This document shows, in pieces, positions 1 through 29,200 of a DNA stretch of 64,000 nt. The DNA is from Liolophura sinensis. Lineage: Eukaryota; Mollusca; Polyplacophora; Chitonida; Chitonidae. Within the stretch, counting starts at the first letter, position 1. Each line of letters starts with the position of its first letter. Location: NCBI RefSeq assembly GCF_032854445.1, contig NC_088295.1, positions 53,115,249-53,179,248 on the forward strand, in the 5' to 3' direction. The position numbers and the translations under genes were made by a program. The notes beneath the pieces are model-generated. The model had not been told where the DNA came from. It made no database searches and saw only the letters and a list, made by a program, of their open reading frames with translations.

Positions 1-53
1 CGACATCAGCGAACATCCAGGCAAGAAACGGCTTCTACGCATGTCGGGATAAA

Positions 54-83
54 TTGGCGGGAGTTGTCGAAGTGCGCATGTGC
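54..83 (+). promoter_or_regulatory. RBBP4: RBBP4 proximal promoter/5'UTR motifs (E2F-like and NRF1-like)
   Basis: TTGGCGGGA at 54-62 matches the E2F consensus, and TGCGCATGTGC at 73-83 is close to the NRF1 palindrome. Both lie 60-90 bp before the RBBP4 start codon. E2F and NRF1 sites are typical of promoters of chromatin-assembly genes. No TATA box is evident. The transcription start is not visible, so these motifs could be promoter or 5'UTR. Confidence 0.4.
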
Positions 84-145
84 TCGTATTTCCCTCCATT
101 ACTGCAGAAAGCTGAAGCTCATTTTTGTTCTCGCCGGTGGACAAG

Positions 146-16523
<16,378 letters not shown>

Positions 16524-16555
16524 TGAACTAGTAAACCTAGTCATCAATTTTTTTG

Positions 16556-16557
<2 letters not shown>

Positions 16558-16603
<46 letters not shown>
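16558..16603 (+). repeat. Poly-T tract in RBBP4 3'UTR
   Basis: A run of 46 T residues begins 35 bp after the RBBP4 stop codon. It would be a poly-U stretch in the mRNA, or the A-tail of an element on the - strand; no such element is recognisable beside it. Confidence 0.9.
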
Positions 16604-16604
<1 letters not shown>

Positions 16605-17240
16605 GAATATACTAGCGTACCATAGCTGCTTCACCAGAAACCATCTAGTGGCTTGGTAAAAGAATTTTTATCATAGCAGAAGAGAAGCTTATACTCAGTC
16701 ATGTTAACATACAATTTGGCTTAGTGTACATGCTTTGAATTGTGTAGACATAAATAATTTATATATGTACCATTATCAACATCATGATCACTTTCATCTG
16801 TGCCATTCACTCATCTTTGAGTTCGTTGTAACGTTCAAATGGTCACGAAATCTGTGCAGTGTTTGCATTCTGTTGACTCTATTGTGGGTACTAAATTTGT
16901 AGGCAAAGTTTTGTTACCAACTTTCTCAACGTTTAATTAACTTCCACAGTAATGACTCTTTATAGACAGTGTGATTACCTTGTAGACAACAGAAGTCAAG
17001 TGTCTTTTTAAAGTGAGGTGGTCTCACAGGTTGTTAGAGTGTAAAGAATTTTTCACATTGGAAAAAAAAGCTGTGTAATTTAAGGATAGTTAGAGAATGC
17101 AAACACTAGGACCTTATCAGTTCTGGTGTTCATCAGATTTTTAAGTAATATTCTGATTGTACCTTAATGGAACTATTTGTCAGATATTAAACACCCATCA
17201 AACATTTTTAATGCATCGTTTTGTTTGTTTTTGGAGGGTA

Positions 17241-17246
17241 AATAAA
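17241..17246 (+). terminator. RBBP4: Candidate RBBP4 polyadenylation signal
   Basis: A canonical AATAAA 0.7 kb after the stop codon. A second lies at 17907-17912. The choice is unverified. Confidence 0.35.
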
Positions 17247-17455
17247 GTGAAGTGCTTTAGCTTCACTTCTTTAATACATTCCGTTTCAAATCTCATTACC
17301 TCCTCTGGTCATGGTCAGATTTCCTGCCTTTAATTTTGTAGTAACAGGTTTTCTTGCTACGCATTTCTAGCAGGAAAATGTTTATTAGAAAGCAGTGCCT
17401 TTGAAGTTTTCTATCAGTGTGTCTCCGTAGCATCAAAACATTTTCAGCATGGCAC

Positions 17456-17620
17456 AATGACCCAGGAGCCTCTCACCAATGTGGTCACTGTGAGGTCAAG
17501 TCCTCTGTTGTGGCTGTACGTGGGAAGGTCTTCCAGCAACCTGCGGATGGTCGTGGGTTTACCCCAGGCTCTGCCCAGTTTCCTGCTGGCCACCGTTTTA
17601 TAAGGGAAATGTGAGTTTCC
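17456..17620 (+). mobile_element. SINE copy, truncated and diverged
   Basis: The AATGACCCAGGAGCCTCTCA head, the GCAACCTGCGGATGGTCGTG middle and a decayed tail match the family. Confidence 0.75.
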
Positions 17621-18994
17621 TCATGTAACAGGTCTGGGGTTCTGTTATTGTGCTGACTGTGGTGATGAGTTACAGTCAATGAACAAGACTTCCAGCCCCA
17701 ACTGATCAGACCAAACACTGCTTGTAAACACATAGGAAAACAATATGCATAATTCTATCACTACATTCAGAGCTGAATTTTTTAAATTATTCTTACTGGT
17801 AAGTAAAGATTGTGATGTGTGAAGGACGTCCTATGTTTAATCTTAATTGTCCGATATTTTTGAAACGTGTCCTATATTTCAGCTCAATGGCATTTGCAGG
17901 CCTGTAAATAAAACACATCAAAGATGTCTTAAGTGCTTTAGCTGTTGAACCTCGTGGTATGGTTCAGAGGTAATAGAACTGCATTTTTCGATTCTGAGTT
18001 TCCATTAAGCGTTGTGACCTCACATGGAAAATAAAGAATTACATCAGAAGGTTTATGTGGATTCATGGATTTGTGAACCTAATATCGTGCACCAAAAAGG
18101 CAGACTGCCATATAAGTGAAATATTCTTTTTTTATTTTATCAATAAGATCTGTGCTGTTTGACAAGTATATGGTTTTATGCCTGTTGTAAAAAATGCATT
18201 TCATAACAATTGGGAGTCTAGCAGATGTGGTTAGCTCTCCTGGAAGTTCGGGCTGCAGATAAGCAGACCAGCATCAAATTATTGTGAGGCAAAACGACAT
18301 TGTAGAGTGATTGTAGGTTATCAGCATTGTAAACATGTTTGTTTTATCATTTTAAGAAATTTTTCCCCTGCTCTGAATTTGTAAGGCTGTAATGACAATC
18401 ACTGGTTGACGACTCTAATTGCTGGTGGAATAGCGGTTTCTGACTGCCCTAACCTCTCTCCAACCCTGTACCATGAAGCAAATTCCCTTAAGTTAACCTG
18501 GGCACACTATCTTAGAACGTTATTAATGTAAAGTCAATCCAGCTATTAAAGCAAGGTCAGTACTGGAATTACAAGTTGTGACGTTATATCTAATAGTGAT
18601 GTTATGGCATGGTGGGGCAATAATGAAAATTATTCGCCAAACATGACTTGTACATGTCTATCTGGACTTATATCTTCCAAATCTGCTAAAATACATTCAG
18701 GAGCCATTATGAATACTACCATCTCATTGTCAAGTAGATGTACCAGTGAAAAGTCCCCAATGACTCCTCCAAATGTATACCATAGTAGTTGTGGGATCTA
18801 GTTACGTCATAATTTTCATAACCAAAAACCTGATCATTTATTTGGTATCTAGTCATCCAGGTTACAGGTATGTAGAATTGTTAGTGATTGGCTGAGCGAA
18901 TTAAAAACAGGCAGGTCCAGTGTATTAGCCTGGACTATCACGTGGGACAGTATATCCTAGCCCAGTGGTTATTAGATTATTGCATTTTAAGTTA

Positions 18995-19130
18995 GGAAAC
19001 CTGTGGATGGTCGCAGGTTTCACCCAGGCTCTTTTCGATCTCCCATCACAAAGCTCGTTGCCGTTATAAAAGTGAAATGTTGTGTAGGAGTAGTGTGTAA
19101 AACACCAGTGAAATAAATGTATTTTAAGGC
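18995..19130 (+). mobile_element. SINE 3' fragment, old
   Basis: CCTGTGGATGGTCGCAGGTT through GTAAAACACCAGTGAAATAA corresponds to the SINE body and tail, with many substitutions. Confidence 0.7.
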
Positions 19131-19360
19131 AAACAAGATTCACCACTGGAAAGGGAATACAGGCATTCCAGTGGTTGCGCTGTTTGTGTGGCCTTGATGA
19201 CAATCAGAAGTCTAGCTGTACAGCTCTGTAGACCTACACTGAATACAGGTAGTGATATCCAAACTGTGGTAGAAATACTACCTTTCACCTTGCCTTGATT
19301 AAACAAACTAAAAATTTGACAAATGAAAAAAGAAAATCCAACCCATTCATAAGCTCAAAT

Positions 19361-22300
19361 TTATTTCAATCATATATTATGTCGGTTGTCTTGGCCGAGG
19401 CTAACAACAGTACATCCAATTGTTGATAGACTGAACCAAATGTTGAGCAGTGAATACTGCAAAATGCACGGTGATCGCAGCTTTCAATTATCGAACAGAA
19501 AGTCACAATTCTTTGTCAACAGTAATGAAGGACTGAGCATATCGGTAACAGTTCTTTAGCATGTAATCTGTCTGAAAGTCTGCTGGTTTGGGGTCTGGTT
19601 CTTCACATATGATGAAGACAGTCAATACTTGATTTATAAAATCTTATATTTACATAACCTCTTACATATATGTACAAGTTACAACAAATAAACTTTCAAT
19701 ATACATATCATACAATGTACAAGATCAGGTGCCAGCACTTATCTGTGCTGCCTACAGTTTATAAGTAGGATTCAGCCCAAAGGATTCCTCATTGTAATGC
19801 GTAATTCTCAGCAGGGATTATGAAAAGTTCTTCACCATGATTACCCAGTCTAGATTACACAACATGTGACGTTACGACTACTGAGGAATATTTCGTCAGT
19901 TACCTGTGGAAATGCCACCAATTGCGAGAAAAACAAACTAGATATTATGCAAGAGATAGGAGAAGTTCTGGTTGCAGCGATAATAACCGTAAACAGGGAA
20001 CAATAGATAACTGAGGTTAGATTATGCATTAAGCATCGAAAACGATGTGATAGCACTCTTCAACAAGCCTTTAGAAACAGCTGAGCTCTCATCAACAAGC
20101 CCTTAGAAAAAGCTTAGATTATTAAATTTTAGGATTTAAATCTATGCCTCAAAACAGACATTAACACACAACATTCAGTTTCTCAATTAACAAAATTTTT
20201 TGCATGTCCAGTGAGTTTCACAAGTTCAAGGCACCTTGGAAGGATTTAAATAAGTGTTAAACAATATTTCTGGTTTTTCTACCTCTTCCCCCACTGTGAC
20301 ACCAATGCATCCGATAATCCAACACAACATCGCCCAGGCCAGTTCAGAACAGAAATGGTTCAAAATCACCCAGATTCACTTCAGCTCGAAGTGACTAGCT
20401 GGGTAATGCAAGAGTACTGAATCCAAAACTATGTGTAAGCTGTGTGGAGTGGTCGCAGCATGCTGTTAGCCCTCCTCAAACTGAAGACTACCATGTAGTA
20501 TGATGATGAGGGGAGGGAACTCTGCAGCTGAGGCTGAAGGATGAACGGCAGTTAAATCATCAGGCTCACCTATTGCGACCCTGGCAAATAAATGGAAAAA
20601 AAAAACATAAAAAAAGCTTCTATAATGCAGAAAAATGGAATTTTCAAATAGCCATGGTAAATGATGAGGGTTCATGGATTCTGTGAGAAGTTAACATATC
20701 TCTGAACAGCTGTGAAAGCATAATTTTGAGTCTGTAAACTTGAGTAAGTTAACTTGGATGACCGATGTAAACCAGAGTGTGAGCAAAATTTAACAATGCT
20801 CTTAATTTTCTGTTCAACCTTTTCGCATGTAAAAGACAAACTTTCAGTGTGATTCATGCACCTTTGGTGATGAAACTATTTTGGCTGAGACGGCCAATTC
20901 TGGACTTCATAAAATGTATAATGTTATCAGTCTATGCAGAATATTACCCTCAGAACATACTTGCATAAACACTTTGCAAACATGTGATAAGGTTGAAGAA
21001 TTACCATAATACATCATCTCTGCACAGTGGACAACAGAGGTGTATACTGGTAAAAACAAACCATGGCTATCACTAGTTCATGCGTTCTCTTCCGTAGTCA
21101 ACCTTTAATTATCTACAGTACTTTTTTGCTAAACTGATGACAAGAATCAATCAAATTACCATTGATTATAGAACTACAGTTTCCTGTGAACTGTGGCATC
21201 ACGATTTGTGCACAACCATTAGGTTTCCATGCGGAAGACAGAATACATTGTGTGCTAAAGAGAACATCTCTTACACTGTAAACATATGTAATGTTGACCT
21301 ATTAGTTATGTTGTACTAATCTTCACAGGAACACATCTCGTTAACACCTTCATGTACCCAGTGAAGCACTTTATAGGCTTGTAAGGAAAAACAGACATAC
21401 TGTATTTCACCTGACACAAATGACAAAATGACACGTTTCTCAGTGATGACTTACTCATCCACCTAGAGTCACCAAGTATTTTTATATGACATTTTATTAA
21501 TTTTTTATCAGAAAACCTTAAATGTTGGCATCTGGTGTATCATTTTCATATGCTTCTGAAAGTACACTTGTACGTATGAAACTTTAGATGAAACACATAA
21601 GTGGTAAACAATAGTGAAAAAAAAAAAAAACAGGTTGTACATCTAAACTGCATTACATGTACCGGTCCTTTGGTGTAACAGGTTTGCTCAGATGAAAGCC
21701 TTGAGAGTGGCGAAAGGGCAAGCGGTTATTAATAAGTGGGAAAGCATGAAAGTTATGTATTAGTGGATGGACAGCACTGCACCAGTTTCAAATATCACCA
21801 CATGAACATTGATACATTAGAAGAAAACAAACGAGGCCACCTGTTTATTACAGCTGAATACAGCTCAACTGACATACCCGGTAACAAACATAACCCTAGC
21901 CAAAGCTTTTCACAAGTCTTTTCACTTTTTTCCCATTGTTTTCCAGTGTTGGGCTCAGACTTGTGCTTAGTTCATTTTTTTTTCTCTCAAATTGATCAAA
22001 TGACACGTGAAAAAAATTAGGTATTATTTAGGGCAAATAAGCTGATCAAAGTTTGCACATTTGTGAACATTACATTTCCAATGACTCTTTAACAGGTTGT
22101 CAATTTGCAAGTGAAAAAATATCAATATGATATCCATATGCTCAACTTCATTTGATTTATTTTATAAATTTTGGGCCATTTTCTTTTTGGAGGAGTCTTT
22201 CTGAAGGATGCAACAAGCTCATGTTAAACCACCTGGCAAATAATTATGACTTTCTTTCTCATATCGACAATAAAATCTAAACTTAGGTTTTTGTAGCCAA

Positions 22301-22984
22301 AGACAAATGCAATAAATTTATATTTTTCTTTGCCATGCCAAATAGTTCAAATGTAATGAAAAGGTCTGAATTATGCCCCAAAGATATTTGATCCTTCTGA
22401 AATACATGTATCTAGTCATGGTGTCATGAAAACAAACCTGATGAGGTATTAAATTAACAATAAAATTCACTGTGGCATAATATGCTGTAAGTGGATGAGC
22501 AAAATTAGAAGTTTTTTTTATGTTTAACGTCAATGGGAATGAATTCTTCTTTCAAAAGGATTCATGATTGACACTAATCACAGAACATACTTGTATACTG
22601 GGCAACATGTTAACTAGAAGCAAGGAGGTTAAGACTCAGCAGAAAAACAAGGCAGCAGCTGTGATTTGTGACTAACGGTCATGTTAAGCTCATCAACACA
22701 TGGATTATCACAGAGTACAACATTGTGATCTTTTTTTACCCAATACTGATACACAATTATCATTACAGTATACCAGTTAAGAAAAATATTCATGAGATGA
22801 TCTAACACTCTGTCTAATGCTCTAGCTTTGCAAGAAAATAATCATTCACATGTTTTCATTACATTTTGCGTCATTTGACAGACACAGTTCCAGCCTGTTC
22901 TTTGCACTGGATATGAGTTTCTCAAGAGAAGCCACATGGCTTGAAGCACTGGCAAAGCCTATAACAGCAGGGGTGTCACGTGTG
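19361..22984 (-). other. TAB2 downstream/3'UTR region
   Basis: No open frame here resembles a protein. It is AT-rich sequence with a poly-A run near 21620. Part of it is likely TAB2 3'UTR; the nearest AATAAA on the - strand after the stop is at 22161-22156. Confidence 0.5.
22156..22161 (-). terminator. TAB2: Candidate TAB2 polyadenylation signal
   Basis: First AATAAA that I find on the - strand, about 0.8 kb past the TAB2 stop. Another is at 19360-19365. Usage is unverified. Confidence 0.3.
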
Positions 22985-23217
22985 TTAGTGATCATGACAA
23001 TAGCATAGGTCTGAGGAGCAGATTGTACCTAAGTGAACTCTGGGTATTTCACAACATTCACACTTATTCAGCGCTGGGTGGTTGAGGAAGGTGCAGGCTG
23101 TACAGCTCCACTGTTCCCCCTCCTCGGAATCCCCACTCGAAGAGTTGGCCTGGGGCCCTGGAGCCGGTGGAACCTGGGACGTGATATTAGGTACAGGGGC
23201 AGGCACTGATGGCAACG
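22985..23217 (-). CDS. TAB2: TAB2 coding exon 6 (NZF finger and stop)
   Basis: After a Pro-rich linker and an acidic SGDSEEGEQ stretch comes [20 protein letters not shown], the C-x2-C-x10-C-x2-C NZF, almost identical to the vertebrate TAB2/3 finger. The TAA is at 22985-22987. Vertebrate proteins end within a few residues of the finger; here residues 693-709, including three more Cys, follow. Confidence 0.95.
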
Positions 23218-26200
23218 CTGAAACCACAAGAAACATTACTGTCAGGTCACATTTACTCATATAATTCACAAAATACAGTTACCTCTTGAACTAAAAATAT
23301 CAGCAACTTCTTACTCCAATATTGGTGCTATGACAGCTTTCATCATAACCGTAATCATGTATTCTCAAGGGTTCCCAAAACAAAATCAGGTCCCACAGTA
23401 ATGAATAATTTCCCATTCACACAAGTGTATGCATATGATCATGAAACCCCTGAGTGGAGTTGAGGTAACTGTTATACATGAGATACTAGTATATCTTCTT
23501 TCTCATACAAAATACAGGGTTAGCCATGTAATGTCCAGCTCATTTGCAAATGCACTGTGATTTTAACCATGACATCTTCAAAATTATTTACAGAATAACA
23601 ATGTGCTATTCTGAGCAACTGTAGATCTGTTCATTTTCTAATCACCAATGCCTAGAGGGTTTTAATTTGTCACTTACGTCTGCTTGTTCTTGGGGGAGTG
23701 AGTGTCTGGGTGGGGCGCTGAGGGGTATGGCTCTGCGCGTGAGTATGAAGAGGCACCCGGTGAGGCAGCGGCACCCCTACGTTAGGTAACGCCGACGGTC
23801 GACCCTGGTCCAGATGCTGGAAAAACTGTTCATCTTGAGCATTCCATATGCCCAAAGGTGCTAAAACACAAGGATGTTATACAGTCAGTTCCGATTTGTC
23901 ATATTACACCTGGAAAATCATTTCAATTAGTAGGACTCTTGATTAACCCATACATCATTGTTGTATCACCAACATATTATAACCTAATTAACAATGAGAA
24001 GTTTTACATATTGGTTAACGCTATTAAACTTACTTCTTCCCTGGTTATACATGTCTATTTCACGGGTCATGCACTGTATTTCTGTCAAAAGCTTGCGATT
24101 GCTGTCCCTTAGCTTAGTAAGATCTTCAACCTGAAATTTCAAAAACAAAGTCATGCTAAAACCACGTGTATATCAGAACTCATGAGTGCACACATGCGTT
24201 TGTATGTAGAGAATAAAATAATGATAAACAAAACACCAAAACATAATGTCTGAAACACAACTCTAAATATTCAGAAACCAAAACTGAAATCTAAATTTAC
24301 TATTTGCGATGAGTGATTTACACTGGACAAATTTACTTCATTGAGGCTGGCATCTGCTTGCCATCATGGACATTTTATCTGCTTGAGCAAACATAATCGT
24401 AAATGATTTCTCATAGGTGGCACAGGAAGAGGTCGTTAATGGGCTGTCTCCCACTACCCTGTCTCACCGGCTGGTTAAGACCGTTGCTGGTGCGGCAATC
24501 ACATTTGTTTCTTTGTCACAGCATAACTATTTCTATCTATTGTTTTTGTTTGTGAAGGCCTTGGTGAAGAACAGTTTTGTACAATTTGACTCAGCTACCT
24601 TCAATAAAGATATATTTATAATAAATTCTGTTTCTTTTTGGTATATAAGTTATCATTTTATCACTTGAAACTTTTGTACTGTTGTGGATGTATTGTTCAT
24701 GTGCTAGACATACTGAAACCAGTCAATATCTTTTTTTGTATGATATGTGTCTACACGTAGTGTACGGGCGATTGATGCACAATATACATGTAAAAGCTTT
24801 AAAGGATTAGTGTCCAGATTCACCTACTTGTCCTAAGTATAAAAATTATAACCTGTTTAACAGTATGTTACCAGGAGGGCCTCTGAGAAACGTAATTAAT
24901 GACTTTAAATCCACCAAAAACAGAACATATACAACCCCAGCGGATCTCCGGCCAGCCACCCAGTAAAGCTCAGCTGGTGACGTCATAGATGACCAACCCA
25001 AGTCTCGGAATTATTTAAAAGTCCTTCTGTATTTATTTCTCTATTTAAAATGCATTGAATTAATTTTGAGTAACATTTTGAAGTGAGTTACGTCACTTAT
25101 GACCTTTTGGCCCACAATGAAAATCTGGTCATCCACTTCAGAGAGCATTAACTTTCAGTTTCTTTTATTCAGTTTCCCTGATACCTACCAAGTCGTTCAA
25201 AAGCATTGGAGAGTATCTACTTCATTTCTGTTTCTGTTTTATCTAACACAAGTAAAAATCAGCACCAACAAGACAAAAAACGGCAGTGGCCACGTACGAC
25301 AGTCTAAACTACATATAAATTTCATCTGCACATTAGACAAATTCATTATGCCAGAATTTTCTCACTAAGTGACACCATTTTTTTATTTTTACAAAATGAA
25401 TATCGGGTGGTAAAATCTACATGTGTGAATCCCTGCAATTATGGATGTTTTTATTCACTGGTGATTATCACACTGTATAGACACATAGATAACAAGACGC
25501 CAAGAAAAACTAAAGTAAACACAGTACATATGCGCATTCTAAGAACCTCATCGTGCTAAAAGCGGCCAACCCAAGTTTAGATGGCCTATATAACGTGGGA
25601 ATTCGTATCAAAACGATGTCATTTTCAAGATGAATTCTAGCTACAAGGAAGCAAATATGCTGTCTGTGTTACACTGAAGGTCCACATTTCGTGTGTATAT
25701 CAGATTTAATATTTACTATTCTTTCCTTCTGTCCAAAAAATAAATATTATTCCATTCCCTGAGTGGATTTACTTCAAATGTGCGTTCGAGGAAATTTATT
25801 TTCTCGCATTTAATCAAGGCAATACTGAAAAAGAATTCTTACAACTGTTTAATTTTCCAAGTTATATTATGGCCAAACTTAAGCATGTCAAACAGGTCTT
25901 TGGAAAAATGGCTTTAACCCTCTTTTGTTTCCTGCGGTGTTGCTAATCCTCGTAATCTGGATTAGACGGAGATTAACACAATGGGGGGATGGATTATGAC
26001 TATGTAAGATTGCTTTGGCACCTGCCCTGAGCGGTATTCAAAGAGATGTCACTTGTTTTCACACCTTTGATGGCTACTTTTAATAAACAACCAGCATTTC
26101 AACCCCAGTCATTAATTCTTGATTTGCACAGTCAATTGACATGGTTAGTTTTGGATTGTTTTCAGTTTAATTGTCCTCTGTAGCCAGTCAGAAACAGCTG

Positions 26201-29200
26201 GCATGGCCATAGCTGTTAAAAGGCCATTGCGTTGTTGTACACAGTCCACAATTTGTTAGAAGCTCACTCATTGGTCCACAGGAGGGACACAGCCACTGGG
26301 ATTGCATGTATCAAAGTGACATTCATTGGAGGCATAGCGTGTATCAAAGCAACATTCATTGGAAGCAATCATGTGGCTGTATCTACTTTTCTTTCACTTT
26401 ACTTGCATTCCAAAGGTTGATCAAACTAATGACAAATGAACTCATGCTTTTGTTTTACACCCACCAAACTTTATCACCAGGGTTTAAATGCACATATTTA
26501 AAGCCAAATTTTTCCTCACTGCTGTAAAAAATTTAGCTGCTCGCAAGGCAAAGATTTGGCAGTGTTTGCTGGGTATAAAACCTTTTCGCCTTGTGAGGGG
26601 AATCCACGCTTTCCTTAGGGCCAAATCGTGTAAAAACTTGAAAAAACTAACTCTAGGATTCTTCAACGACCATTTTCACAACTGTATGCAGAACAACAAA
26701 CCATTTCATGGCGAAATTGGATATGCTTGTTGTCACAAGTGTGGCTTTTTGACACTGAACTAAATGGCAAAACTCTGACGGCTGGTAATGGTTGGACTTG
26801 TATGACGTCTTTCGGCGAAGATTACCAAGTGTTGGCGGAAAAAATATATAAACTCAACCTCATTATGTAGTGATTTTAAAGCCATATTACTCACATTACT
26901 GTAGTTTTTTTCAATATTTTGTTATACTCAATTTAACAGTATATACAAGGGTAGGAATTTATGACCAAATAACCAATCTCGACACTAATCCTTTAAGTTA
27001 ATCTTCCTCTTCAAAAGTGGAAGCAGGAAAGACACAAAATCATGGGTTATGGTTGATCAGAAAGTTGAAAGACACTCATCAAAAAGGCTCTGAAGAACTG
27101 AGTATGTTGCTACGGTGAAATGTGTAAATACTGTAATGGCAAGAAAGCTACAAGTAGCCATACTAGTTAATCATACCACACCAGGAGCACCTGCTCATGC
27201 TCAATGAGCGGGAGGTCTTACATGTTAACATTCTGACCAGACATGATTTAAAGATTCATGAGGGTTAGCTATTTTTTTTACTCTGAGGTGTCCAAAAACT
27301 ATGAAATTCAGTCCATGCATGTACTTACAGTTGGAAATGCCTGACTGCTCTCAGCCATATTTTCCTCCATCTGTGTGACCTGTCCTCGTAATTGCTCCAG
27401 TTTTTTGGTCTCTCTATCCAAATCACTCTCCAATGTTTCCTTTCTAACATGCTGGTGACTTAACAATGCTGCAAATAAAACATCAGCATAAAGAAAATAA
27501 ATCTACAGAGTTAATGTATGTGTTTACCTATTACAGCTCTTTTTGACCACAACTTGTTTGGCCATGTTTAAGATTGTCTGAAACACTCTGTTCTTTAATT
27601 CTCTAAAACAAACACCAAACAACTGGAACGAAGGTGGGTGCAGTTTATTACTTCAATACTCAGCATAGGTCAGCCTATCAGCCCAAAAGTGACCTATCGT
27701 GAAACCAAATTTCAGTCGGTTTCATTCATTTACTTGAATAACACCGTTCTCACAGCCTGTTTCAGGTTGCACACAACCTCTTCATAGGCCGGTTAGAGGT
27801 CTATAAAAATTAATGTATATCAGTTACAGCGGTTACAGTAGTCATATTTCAGGTTTAGGCACTTTTCAGTAAATGCTATGACCAATGTCATCCAAGTTTT
27901 ATAATCCACATTATATGGCAATGAACGAAAAAACAACAACAACAACATGCGAGTGTGTATCCATTCATTGCAAATTTCATGCAATTTCTGTGAATCTTTG
28001 TCACTAATGAAACTTTGCATGGACACATACATACATTTAGTTTCTAAAAGTCAAAAATTTAGAAAAATACACACCAGAAATGATCTGAATATTGGACGGT
28101 CACCAAGGGTTCCAATGTTGAAGCATGGTCAAAAATTGCCACGGGCTCTAGTTTGTTCCCCAGTACCAATATATGGCTAATACATCATACATAATAGCTG
28201 ATAAAAGCTGAATATTGTCAGGCCCTTGTCAAATACAACGACATGTATCTACATGTTTTTTTTTTTTTGAGTAAATGTCATCATCTGTCTCACGTTGTGT
28301 GAGAAAGCATATACGTGTATGGTTTCTTATTTATTTACTTCATTGGTGTTTTATGCCGTACTCAAGGATGTTTCACTACACGACGACAACACGCATTATG
28401 GTGAGAGGAACATATATGATTTTCAACAACACCACATTAAATTAAATTGAATGATAGTATATACTGTATGTAGGCCTACATGTACATCTCTTTCTCTTAA
28501 ACATTTCTCTTCACTAATGTTTTCCTGATACCCATCTTACTGAGGAAAAAAAACAAAATTATTCGTTTTAATTAGTAAACTACAGTACAGTACAACCCAG
28601 AAATAACCTTACAAAAAATGCAAGCGAAGTGTTAACAAAATACATGTGTTCTATCATGTTCCCAGAACATCACTATTTAAAGTTTCATATGTGATGTGAT
28701 AAAGACAAAAATGAATTGCAATTGACACAATGCAATGAGAGGCAATGATCACATGTTGCAGGCATACTGTACATACAAGAAGCTACTTGGTTGCCTGATT
28801 TATTTATTTACTTATTTCAGTGTTGTCTTATGCCGTTCCGGTACACAAGAAAATTTCACTTATACGATGACGGCCAGCATTATGGAAACCATGCAGGGCC
28901 CCAGGGGAAGCCCAAGACCATCTCGGGTCCCTGGTAGACCTTCTCGCACACAGCAGGAGAGGAAGCCAGCATGGACTGGATTTGAACTCGCAGCGATCAG
29001 TTACCTGATATAGTTCTTACTTGTTGTTCAAGCACAAAACCACCACCCGCCTTGTCTGGCCAAAAGGTTTACATGTTTCTTACATATAATTTCATTGATG
29101 TATTTGTTTATATTGACCAATTACATCAACATTTATAACTGTTGCTGAACTAGGACATTAGCCACTGAGAGACCCAGGAGAATCAATATTTTTCAGCTTA

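Larger units (their letters stand above)
16524..19360 (+). other. RBBP4 3' region, convergent with TAB2
   Basis: There is no coding feature. It contains SINE copies at 17456-17620 and 18995-19130 and several AATAAA hexamers (for example 17241-17246 and 17907-17912). Which of them ends the RBBP4 mRNA cannot be told from sequence. Confidence 0.6.

Noticed and set aside
26488-26763. 91-aa ORF inside the TTAA element as a transposase fragment
   Set aside because: No transposase motif is visible, and the two strands here carry overlapping ORFs of similar length.
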